Source of the DNA: Nitrobacter sp051535215
GTDB lineage: Bacteria; Pseudomonadota; Alphaproteobacteria; Rhizobiales; Xanthobacteraceae
Assembly: GCF_051535215.1 (NCBI RefSeq)
Contig: NZ_JBPPLY010000002.1
Span: 1 to 64,000, forward strand
Reading direction: 5' to 3'
Length of the DNA stretch: 64,000 bases
Below, piece by piece: positions 17,964 to 25,325 of this stretch. The position numbers and the translations under genes were made by a program. Position 1 is the first letter of the stretch; every line of letters begins with the position of its first letter. The notes beneath the pieces are model-generated. The model was not told where the DNA came from, ran no database searches, and was given only the letters and a program-made list of their open reading frames with translations.

Positions 17964-18359
17964 ATGGCAGTAGACTTGTCGATGTCGGTTCTTGTGGTGG
18001 ACGATTACAACACCATGATCCGCATCATCCGGAATCTTCTCAAGCAGCTTGGGTTCGAGAACATCGACGACGCCAGCGACGGTTCGGCGGCGCTGAACAA
18101 GATGCGCACCAAGAAATACGGCCTCGTGATCTCCGACTGGAACATGGAGCCGATGACTGGCTACGATCTGCTCAAGGAAGTCCGCGCCGATGCCAATCTC
18201 GCGATGACGCCGTTCATCATGATCACGGCGGAGTCGAAGACCGAGAACGTGATCGCCGCCAAGAAGGCCGGCGTGAACAACTACATCGTCAAGCCGTTCA
18301 ACGCGGCGACGCTGAAGAACAAGATTGAAGCGGTGTTCCCCGACAGCGTTCCGGCGTAA
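17964..18359 (+). CDS. single-domain response regulator, CheY-like
   Basis: A stand-alone receiver domain of 131 residues. The acidic pair is D13-D14, the phosphoacceptor is D58 (VISDWNMEPMTG), with T88 and K110 completing the active site. It resembles CheY1-type regulators of alphaproteobacteria. No che genes adjoin it, so it may act in motility or another phosphorelay. The ATG at 17964 follows AGGGGG by about eight bases. Confidence 0.9.
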   Translation: MAVDLSMSVLVVDDYNTMIRIIRNLLKQLGFENIDDASDGSAALNKMRTKKYGLVISDWNMEPMTGYDLLKEVRADANLAMTPFIMITAESKTENVIAAKKAGVNNYIVKPFNAATLKNKIEAVFPDSVPA

Positions 18360-18442
18360 CGCCGGCGCTTTTCGAACTGACCTCGTTTCGATTTCTGCTC
18401 TGGCGATATGTCTCCGTCATGCCTGTGCCGGTCACGGGCATT

Positions 18443-18552
18443 CACGCCTTGAGGTTCGCTTCTGATGAAATCAGAAGCGGGCTTTTTATTGTTTTGCTTC
18501 AAGCGAACCGGCTATCCATCCTCGGTCAAGCTCCGAGGACATTTTTCTCTAG
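18443..18552 (+). repeat. dispersed intergenic repeat, family A, diverged copy 3
   Basis: Begins with GCTTCTGATGAAATCAGAAGC, shared with the copy at 43.7 kb, then TTGTTTTGCTTCAAGCGAACC, TATCCATCCTCGGTCAAGC, and ends with CTCTAG at 18547-18552. It lies between convergent genes, three bases from the HAD gene stop. Confidence 0.7.
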
Positions 18553-18554
18553 CC

Positions 18555-19409
18555 CTACCACTTCAGTTCGCGCATCAGCGCCAGCGGCGGATGGCCGAAC
18601 AATTCCTTGACCGAGGCCGGATCGAGTTGGTCGACACCGGCGAATTCCTCGGAATGGATGCCGCGCGTCAGGAACAGCAGGTCGATGCCGAAGGCGTGGG
18701 CGCCCATCAGGTCCGTGCGTACGGAATCGCCGATCGCGAGTACCCGGTTCAGCGGGGTATCGTGGCCGCGCCGCTCCCGCGCCAGCGCCATGGCCCGCTC
18801 GTAGATTGGCCGGTGCGGCTTGCCGTAGAAAATCACCTCGCCGCCGAGTTCCCGATAGAGTTCGGCGATGGCGCCGGCGCAATAGAGCAGGCGGTCGCCG
18901 TGTTCGACGACGATATCGGGATTGGCGCAGATCAGCGGCAGCTTGCGTTCGCGCGCCTGCATCATCAGGGCGCGATAGTCCTCGGCGGTTTCGGTCTCGT
19001 CGTCGAACGGGCCGGTGCAGATGATGTAGTCGGCGCGTTCGATCGGCGCAAATACGGGATTGAGGCCGCTGTGGATCGAACTGTCGCGCTCCGGGCCGAG
19101 CCAGTAGACCGCCTTGGTGGGATGCTCGGCGACATAGCAGCGCGCCAGATCGCCCGATGAAGCGATGGCGTCATAGCAGTCGTCGGGGACGCCGAACTTG
19201 CGCAATTGCCGTTGCACGGCCTCGGCAGGGCGCGGCGCGTTGGTGATGAGGATGACGGTCCCGCCCTTGTCGCGGAACGTCTTCAGCGCCGCGCAGGCTT
19301 CGGGAAAGGACACGAGGCCGTTGTGGACGACGCCCCATATGTCGCTGAGCACGACATCCCTGTCGATCGCGAGGTCGCGCAGATGTTCGACGAAACGAAG
19401 GGCCGTCAT
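18555..19409 (-). CDS. HAD-superfamily hydrolase, TIGR01459-like (class IIA)
   Basis: Predicted phosphatase of 284 residues. The HAD nucleophile region is VVLSDIWGVVHNG, with ILITNAPRP as motif II and a C-terminal GDSVRTDLMGAHAFGID carrying the metal-binding acid. It matches the NagD-like IIA arrangement common in alphaproteobacteria. Substrate unknown. The ATG at 19409 was chosen because the in-frame extension upstream enters the EAL gene. It starts 13 bases after the EAL gene's stop, same strand. Confidence 0.87.
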   Translation of the reverse strand: MTALRFVEHLRDLAIDRDVVLSDIWGVVHNGLVSFPEACAALKTFRDKGGTVILITNAPRPAEAVQRQLRKFGVPDDCYDAIASSGDLARCYVAEHPTKAVYWLGPERDSSIHSGLNPVFAPIERADYIICTGPFDDETETAEDYRALMMQARERKLPLICANPDIVVEHGDRLLYCAGAIAELYRELGGEVIFYGKPHRPIYERAMALARERRGHDTPLNRVLAIGDSVRTDLMGAHAFGIDLLFLTRGIHSEEFAGVDQLDPASVKELFGHPPLALMRELKW

Positions 19410-19422
19410 TGCGCTCGGATGC

Positions 19423-20796
19423 TCAGACCGCACCGCTGGCGCGGCGCGCCAGTGCGGCGGTGCCGGTTTTGCGGAACGGATGGTCGGGCTTGGTGGAGCC
19501 GGCTTTCGGCTTGTCGGTTGTGTCTGCCGGCGCATCCGGACGCAGCGGTCGCGGCGCGGCGAACAGAAAACCCTGACCGAAGCGGATGTCGTAATCAAGC
19601 AGGTCGACCACCGCCCGTTCGTTTTCGATCCGCTCCGCGATCAAGTCGATGCCGAATCGTCCGAGCAGGTCGGAGATGTCGGCCGGATGGATGTCGGAGG
19701 CCGATGTCTGATGCGGGTCGAGAAGCAGCGAGGCCGGTACCTTGATGAAGCGGACGCCGCGGTCGGCCAGTTCGCGCGGCTCGATGCGGAGGTCCGTCAC
19801 ATGGTCGATGGAGAAGCGGTAGCCGCGCTGCGCCAGAGCGGCGAGGTGCTCGCTTTCGGTCAGGCCGAGGCCGCGCAGCGTGCTATGCTTGAATTCGAGG
19901 ATCAGCGAAGGCGCCAGCGCGCGATTGGCTTCGAGGAAATCGAGGCACTGCCCGAATGCGGTGCGGTTGCCGAGCGTCGCCGCGGAGAGATTGCAGAACA
20001 GGCTGGCGTCCTTGTTGCGCATCTGGAGGCGGCGCAGCACCTCCATGCAGCGCACCACCACCATGTTGTCGATGTGCCCCATCAGGCCGGCCGCTTCGGC
20101 GGCGGGGATGAAATCGCCGGCGGCGAGATGCGTGCCGCGGGCATCGCGCAGCCGCACCACCGCTTCGTAGTAGCGCATCTTGCGCTGCGGAAGCGTGACG
20201 ATCGGCTGCAGGAAAATATCGACGCTGTTATCCTCGATGGCGCTCCTGATCGCGGTCAGGATCGGCGAGTCGTTGCGGTTCGGTGCGGCACTCGTTACGG
20301 GCGGGCGGGGGGGAGCAGGCGCCGCAACCCGTATCGGGGGCGGGGGCTCGGGCATCGGAGGCGGGGCGGCTGCCGGCAGCGCCGCCAGGATGTCCTCGTG
20401 GGTGGCGACAGAGGCGGCGAGTTGCCTGACCAGTCCGCCAAGCTCGCTGATTTCCCCGAGCGCGGATTGAAGTCCTGATTGAATGCGGTCGTGCCCGGCG
20501 GAGTTGGCCGAGACCACCTTGCTCTCGGCGGCTGCGAGGCGACGCCCGAAGTCGCCGACCTGGCGGGCGAGGTCGGCGATGCCGTGCGAGAGATCGGCGA
20601 TCTGGCCATCGACATCGCTGCGGTCGCGCATCCGCATCGAGACCGCGTTGAACAGAACGAGGAAGGTCAGCGCGGCCAGCGCCACGACGGCGGCTTCCGA
20701 CGCATTCAGGCTGGTCAGCGAATAGAGCGCGACGCCGAGCGAGCCGGAGACCAGCACCATGCAGATGGCGACGAAAATCGTGGAAATACGGATCAT
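19423..20796 (-). CDS. membrane-anchored EAL-domain protein, probably non-catalytic
   Basis: 457 residues. Two hydrophobic segments at residues 5-27 and 36-52 anchor it; a helical linker and a Pro-rich stretch follow, then an EAL domain from about 220. Conserved acids remain in EAV (for EAL), FCNLS, LILEF and IAERIEN, and FGQGFLF is present. The DDFGTG loop reads DHVTDL, so the second metal-binding Asp is His. Cyclic-di-GMP hydrolysis is therefore doubtful, and it may be a c-di-GMP sensor or a structural regulator. The HAD gene follows. Confidence 0.85.
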   Translation of the reverse strand: MIRISTIFVAICMVLVSGSLGVALYSLTSLNASEAAVVALAALTFLVLFNAVSMRMRDRSDVDGQIADLSHGIADLARQVGDFGRRLAAAESKVVSANSAGHDRIQSGLQSALGEISELGGLVRQLAASVATHEDILAALPAAAPPPMPEPPPPIRVAAPAPPRPPVTSAAPNRNDSPILTAIRSAIEDNSVDIFLQPIVTLPQRKMRYYEAVVRLRDARGTHLAAGDFIPAAEAAGLMGHIDNMVVVRCMEVLRRLQMRNKDASLFCNLSAATLGNRTAFGQCLDFLEANRALAPSLILEFKHSTLRGLGLTESEHLAALAQRGYRFSIDHVTDLRIEPRELADRGVRFIKVPASLLLDPHQTSASDIHPADISDLLGRFGIDLIAERIENERAVVDLLDYDIRFGQGFLFAAPRPLRPDAPADTTDKPKAGSTKPDHPFRKTGTAALARRASGAV

Positions 20797-20915
20797 CTGG
20801 CGCGAAAAGGCTCCCGCTGCCGGGCAATCTCCGGCGCTTTCGGACCGTCACACTACCATTATCGGTGATTCGGCGGGCAGTCTTCTACCGTTTCCGCCGG
20901 AATCGGACCAGACGC

Positions 20916-22253
20916 TCAGGCGACGGCGCGAATCACCCTGGCCACCTTGTCGACGATCTCGCCGATCTGATCGTCGCTGGCGATCAGCGGGGGGGTCAGC
21001 GCCAGCGTATCGCCGGCGATGCGCATCATCACGTCGTGGTCGTGGAAGCCGCTTCTCAGCGCCGCGAAGCCGCGGTCGCCCGGTCCATTGCCGTTGGGAG
21101 CAAGATCGATGCCCGCCGTGATCCCGACGGTGCGGATATCGACCACGTTGGGCTCGTTGCGCAGGCTCATCACCGCGTCGGCGAATGTCGGCTCGAGCGT
21201 CCTGGCGCGCTCGAACAGCTTTTCGTCGCGATAGATGTCGAGGGTGGCGAGGCCGGCGGCGCAGGCCAGCGGGTGCGCCGAATAGGTGTAGCCGTGGAAC
21301 AGTTCCACGGCGTTCGGCGGGCCGGACATGAAGGCGTCGTGGATGGTGTCGCGCACCAGCACGCCGCCCATCGGAGCCGCGCCGTTGGTGATCCCCTTGG
21401 CGAAGGTAATCATGTCGGGCAGCACGCCGTAGCGTTCGGCGGCGAACGCGTAGCCGAGCCGGCCAAAGCCGGTGATGACCTCGTCGAAGATCAGCAGGAT
21501 GCCGTGCTTCGCGGTGATCTCGCGCAGCCGCTTGAGATAGCCCTTGGGCGCGGGCAGCACGCCGGTCGATCCCGCCATCGGCTCGACGATCACGGCGGCG
21601 ATGGTGTTGGCGCCGTGCAGGCCGACGAGGCGCTCCAGTTCGTCGGCGAAATGTGCGCCGTAGTCAGGCTCGCCTTTGCTGAAGGCCTGCTTTTCGCGAT
21701 CGTAGGTGGATTGCAGATGGTCGACGCCGGTGAGCAGCGTGCCGAACATCTTGCGGTTGCTGACGATGCCGCCGACCGAGGTGCCGCCGAAGCCGACGCC
21801 GTGATAGCCGCGCTCGCGACCGATCAGGCGGATGCGGCTGCCCTGGCCGTTGATCTGGTGATAGGCCAGCGCGACCTTCAGCGCGGTGTCCGCCGCCTCC
21901 GATCCCGAATTGCAGAAGAACACGTGATCGAGGCCGTTCGGCGCGAGCGCGGCGATGCGGTTCGCAAGCTCGAACGCCTGCGGAATGCCGAACTGGAACG
22001 GCGGCGCGAAGTCCAGCGCCTCAGCCTGCTTGCCGATCGCCGACGCGATTTCCGCGCGGCCGTGACCGGCATTGCAGCACCACATGCCCGCGGCGCCGTC
22101 GATGATCTTGCGGCCGTCGGTTGAGAAATAGTGCATGCCCTTGGCGCCGGCGATCAGCCGTGGCGCCGCCTTGAAGGCGCGGTTGGCGGTGAACGGCATC
22201 CAGAACGCAGCCAGATCGTTCGGCGCGGGCGGGGCGGGGCTCTTGTCTAGCAT
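20916..22253 (-). CDS. class III aminotransferase, omega-amino acid:pyruvate type
   Basis: PLP enzyme that likely moves an amino group from beta-alanine or another omega-amine to pyruvate. Typical sequences are FWMPFTANRAFK near the N terminus, MWCCNAGHGR, FDEVITGFGRLG and the Schiff-base lysine K286 (TFAKGITNGAAP). 445 residues from the ATG at 22253; a longer frame upstream is not supported. Exact substrate is inferred only. It diverges from the TadE gene across an A/T-rich region containing a palindrome. Confidence 0.88.
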   Translation of the reverse strand: MLDKSPAPPAPNDLAAFWMPFTANRAFKAAPRLIAGAKGMHYFSTDGRKIIDGAAGMWCCNAGHGRAEIASAIGKQAEALDFAPPFQFGIPQAFELANRIAALAPNGLDHVFFCNSGSEAADTALKVALAYHQINGQGSRIRLIGRERGYHGVGFGGTSVGGIVSNRKMFGTLLTGVDHLQSTYDREKQAFSKGEPDYGAHFADELERLVGLHGANTIAAVIVEPMAGSTGVLPAPKGYLKRLREITAKHGILLIFDEVITGFGRLGYAFAAERYGVLPDMITFAKGITNGAAPMGGVLVRDTIHDAFMSGPPNAVELFHGYTYSAHPLACAAGLATLDIYRDEKLFERARTLEPTFADAVMSLRNEPNVVDIRTVGITAGIDLAPNGNGPGDRGFAALRSGFHDHDVMMRIAGDTLALTPPLIASDDQIGEIVDKVARVIRAVA

Positions 22254-22438
22254 CGGAGGCCTCTTCTTGATGTCTCGGCATGTTCGGCGCCAGCCTATCC
22301 CCTTTTTGCAAGGCTGCGAAATGCGGTTTGCCGCATCGAGCCCATGTGCCCGGATGTTGTGCGAATTGTGGAAGCGCCTGCGGCATACGCGCGGCAATGG
22401 CGGGGTGGCGAACTTCCGCGCATCTATATACCACCTTT

Positions 22439-22463
22439 AGTGTATAATTCATTCATATACACT
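22439..22463. promoter_or_regulatory. perfect palindrome, candidate operator
   Basis: AGTGTATA, nine-base spacer, TATACACT, in an unusually A/T-rich stretch. The arms extend imperfectly outward (ACC...TTT and TTAATGGT). It lies 186 bases before the aminotransferase start and 28 bases before the tadE start, so it could regulate either. The binding protein is unknown. Confidence 0.55.
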
Positions 22464-22490
22464 TAATGGTTGTATGGCTCAGTACGCCGT

Positions 22491-22934
22491 ATGACACGCT
22501 TCGGTAAACGCTTCGATTCTTCCAGATTGCGCCGGCTGGCGCGCTGCCCTCGCGGCGCATCCGCAGTCGAGTTCGCGATATTGCTGCCGCTGTTTCTGAT
22601 GCTGGTGTTCGGCATCGTCGTGTTCGGCGCCTACTTCACGATGGTGCACGGCGTGCAGCAGCTTGCCGCCGAAGCGGCGCGCTCCTCGGTCGCGGGCCTG
22701 AGCGAGGCCGAGCGAGTGAGTCTCGCCGAAAGCTACATCACCGCGAATGCCGGCTCGTATCCGCTTTTGCAGCCGGCCCGTCTGTCGGTGAGCGCGGCAA
22801 CGTCGGGCAGCGACGTTTTCGTCGTCACCGTCAATTACGACGCCTCCGGCAACTTCATCTACACGCTGCCATTCGTGCCGTCGCCGCCCACCACCATCGT
22901 TCGCTCGGCGGCGATCCCGTTCGGCGGTTTTTGA
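22491..22934 (+). CDS. TadE-family pilus assembly protein
   Basis: 147 residues. A basic N terminus is followed by the TadE signature CPRGASAVEFAILLPLFLMLVFGIVVFGAYF, quoted here in parts: RGASAVEFAILLP then a single membrane span at about residues 22-45. TadE-like minor pseudopilins work with Flp/Tad pili. I chose the ATG at 22491 over a TTG seven codons upstream. The next gene follows after 11 bases. No other tad or cpa genes are nearby, so the pair is an orphan. Confidence 0.85.
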   Translation: MTRFGKRFDSSRLRRLARCPRGASAVEFAILLPLFLMLVFGIVVFGAYFTMVHGVQQLAAEAARSSVAGLSEAERVSLAESYITANAGSYPLLQPARLSVSAATSGSDVFVVTVNYDASGNFIYTLPFVPSPPTTIVRSAAIPFGGF

Positions 22935-22945
22935 GGAGACGTGCG

Positions 22946-24607
22946 ATGCCAGGCCTGCTTCGGCGCTTTGTCTCGGATACGCGCGGCAACTTCGCGATCA
23001 TGGGCGCCGGATGCATGGTGCTGCTGCTCGGCTGCGCCGCGCTCGGCGTCGACATCGGCTCGATCTATGCCGATCGCCGCAAGTCGCAGAGCGCGGCCGA
23101 CCTGGCGGCGATCGTCGCTGCGGGCAACATCGGCAAGGCCAGGAACGCGGCGGCCGCCACGGTGACGGCCAACGGTTATCCGGCGAGCGCGCTGGTCTCG
23201 GTCGAACTCGGCACCTATACCGCCAACGCCGCGCTCGCACCGCAGGCACGTTTTGCGACGCCGGGAAGCGGAGCCGCCAACGCAGCGCGGGTGACGCTGC
23301 GCACGCAAACTCCGCTTTACTTCGCGCGCATGTTTACCGGAGGCAATCACTTCGACATCACCACGCGCGCCACCGCGGCAAGCACTGCGATGGCGTCGTT
23401 CGCGATCGGCTCGCGGCTGCTCGCGCTCAACGGCGGCCTCCTCAACGCCGTGCTCGGCCGCATGCTGGGGACGACGCTGTCGTTGTCGGTGATGGACTAT
23501 CAGGCGCTGATCGATGCCCACATCGACGCCTTCGATTTCCTCAACGCGCTGGCGACGCGGCTTGACCTGACCGGTGTCACCTACGACTCCGTCCTGTCGG
23601 GCAACGTGAAGGTCGCCGATATCGTGGCGGCCATGCTGAGCGCGCAACAGGCGGCGAATGGCCTGAACGCGGCGACCTTGGCGCTGTCGAACATCTCGCT
23701 GGCGCTGGCCGGGGTGACCACCACCATCGTGCCGGGAACGCTGATCGACGTCGGCCCCTATTCGGCGATGACGGTTGGCTCGAAACCGAAAACCGGCGTC
23801 AGCGCGTCGTTGTTCGACCTGCTGTCGGCGACGGGTGCGATCGCCAACGGCACCAACCAGATCGCGGCGTCCGTCAATCTCGGCCTGCCCGGCATCGCCG
23901 CCGTCTCCGTCATGGCGACGATCGGCGAGCATCCGCAGGGCAAGAGCTGGATGACGGTGGGTACGCAGGGCGCCAGCGTACATACCGCGCAGACCCGCGT
24001 CCTGATATCGATCAAGCTGCTCGGCAGCGGCGCGGTGCCGGCCGTCAATCTGCCGATCTATGTCGAGGTCGCATCTGGAACCGCAACGCTCGACGACGTG
24101 AGTTGCAGCCGCCCCGATGTAACGGCGTCGACCGCCTCCCTCGGCGTCACGCCCGGAATCGTCGACGCATGGATCGGCAACGTCTCGGTGGCCGAGATGA
24201 CCAACTTCACCAGCAAGCCAGATCCCGGCGCGGCGACGCTGGTCAATCTCGGCGCGGTCACCGTGACCGGCCGCGCCCATGCCGGCATGGGAAACACCGC
24301 GCCGACGCCGGTGACCTTCAGCTATGCCGACATTGCCGCTCAGATGAAGAAGACCGTGACCACAACAGATTTCACCGCGTCGCTGACCGCGAGCCTGCTC
24401 GGGGATCTCACACTCAAGGTCAATGTCGGACCGCTGGGCCTGCCGATCCCCGGCCTCGGCCCGACCGTGACGGGAATCATCGGCGGCGCCACGGCATCGA
24501 TCGATCAGGTGCTGGCGCAGGTTCTGGCGGCGCTCGGCATCGGCATCGGGCAGGCCGATGTCTGGGTCTCCGGCATCCGCTGCGACGGCGCCGTGCTGGT
24601 GAATTGA
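22946..24607 (+). CDS. TadG-like pilus assembly protein
   Basis: 553 residues with the Tad N-terminal pattern RGNFAIMGAGCMVLLLGCAAL followed by GVDIGSIYADRRKSQSAAD, one membrane span, and a large Ala/Gly/Thr-rich extracytoplasmic part with two late cysteines. I see no von Willebrand MIDAS motif. GAGGAG overlapping the tadE stop precedes the ATG, so the two are coupled. It probably forms part of a surface or pilus-associated structure together with TadE. Confidence 0.83.
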   Translation: MPGLLRRFVSDTRGNFAIMGAGCMVLLLGCAALGVDIGSIYADRRKSQSAADLAAIVAAGNIGKARNAAAATVTANGYPASALVSVELGTYTANAALAPQARFATPGSGAANAARVTLRTQTPLYFARMFTGGNHFDITTRATAASTAMASFAIGSRLLALNGGLLNAVLGRMLGTTLSLSVMDYQALIDAHIDAFDFLNALATRLDLTGVTYDSVLSGNVKVADIVAAMLSAQQAANGLNAATLALSNISLALAGVTTTIVPGTLIDVGPYSAMTVGSKPKTGVSASLFDLLSATGAIANGTNQIAASVNLGLPGIAAVSVMATIGEHPQGKSWMTVGTQGASVHTAQTRVLISIKLLGSGAVPAVNLPIYVEVASGTATLDDVSCSRPDVTASTASLGVTPGIVDAWIGNVSVAEMTNFTSKPDPGAATLVNLGAVTVTGRAHAGMGNTAPTPVTFSYADIAAQMKKTVTTTDFTASLTASLLGDLTLKVNVGPLGLPIPGLGPTVTGIIGGATASIDQVLAQVLAALGIGIGQADVWVSGIRCDGAVLVN

Positions 24608-24641
24608 GACTCAGGTCAGATGAGACGCCTGCTCCGCTTCT

Positions 24642-25093
24642 CCCTCTCCCCGTTTACGGGGAGAGGGTTGGGGTGAGGGGTTCGGCGGCTCTGCGCAGCA
24701 CCGAACTGATTGTCGACAGCACTCCCTCAATATTTCCAAGCACGTCATTGTTCCAAAATCGAAGAACTCGATATCCGTTCATAATCAGATACTGGTCTCG
24801 AGTTTTATCTCTTTGCGAATTCGCGTGCTGTCCGCCATCCACCTCGATAACGAGCTTTCGCTCACGGCATACGAAATCGCAAAAGTAAGGACCGACAGGC
24901 GCCTGGCGCACAAATTTGTGGCCACCGTTCTGCCGGGCGCGCAGATGTTTCCAAAGGTTCATTTCGGCGTCCGTCGAATTGGTTCGCAGACGTCGTGAGA
25001 AACCGGTGACCGCTGGTTTCGGACCACGCATGCGAAAAAGCCCCTCACCCGGATCGTTTCACGATCCGACCTCTCCCCGCAAGCGGGGAGAGG
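24642..25093. mobile_element. candidate mobile unit: DUF559 gene between inverted palindromes (family B)
   Basis: Left unit: palindrome CCCTCTCCCC/GGGGAGAGGG at 24642-24667, then GGGGTGAGGGG up to 24680. Right unit in mirror order: CCCCTCACCC at 25041-25050, an inner GGATCGT/ACGATCC hairpin, and the palindrome CCTCTCCCCGC/GCGGGGAGAGG at 25070-25093. The enclosed DUF559 gene has its TAA stop in the loop of the left palindrome and its ATG ten bases before the right unit. No target-site duplication is obvious. Confidence 0.6.
24654..25031 (-). CDS. DUF559 domain protein, Vsr/restriction-endonuclease-like
   Basis: 125 residues matching DUF559: N-terminal NSTDAEMNLWKHLR, then RQAPVGPYFCDFVCRERKLVIEVDGGQH, written here in part as YFCDF...LVIEVDGGQH, and YRVLRFWNNDVL. 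The D-(x)n-ExD pattern is that of PD-(D/E)xK-like nucleases. The last seven residues (LTPTLSP) are encoded by the palindromic repeat. A/T content is visibly higher than in flanking genes. Activity on DNA is inferred, not shown. Confidence 0.85.
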   Translation of the reverse strand: MRGPKPAVTGFSRRLRTNSTDAEMNLWKHLRARQNGGHKFVRQAPVGPYFCDFVCRERKLVIEVDGGQHANSQRDKTRDQYLIMNGYRVLRFWNNDVLGNIEGVLSTISSVLRRAAEPLTPTLSP

Positions 25094-25130
25094 TTAGGAA
25101 AGCTCGTAACGGGCTGTCTCTTCACACTCC

Positions 25131-25256
25131 CTTTCGGCGGGAGGAGGCCTTGCTTCTCCCTCTCCTCGCCTGCGGGGTCGAGACGAGCGGGACTCGCTTT
25201 GGGAGGGCAGGGCGAGGGGGTGTTTCGGATGATGAGCGCCTTGCCCCTCCGCGCCT
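25131..25256. repeat. diverged family B-like repeat upstream of hisS
   Basis: Contains TTCTCCCTCTCC, GGGGTCGAGACGAGCGGGAC and GGGAGGGCAGGGCGAGGGG, a decayed relative of the palindromes at 24.6-25.1 kb. It lies about 70 bases before the hisS start. No gene is seen in the interval 25094-25325. Confidence 0.45.
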
Positions 25257-25325
25257 CGGCTGGTAACCCCTGTCGCGTTTGTAACGCCCTGTAGATTATA
25301 GATTACAAACACGATAACGAGCGCC

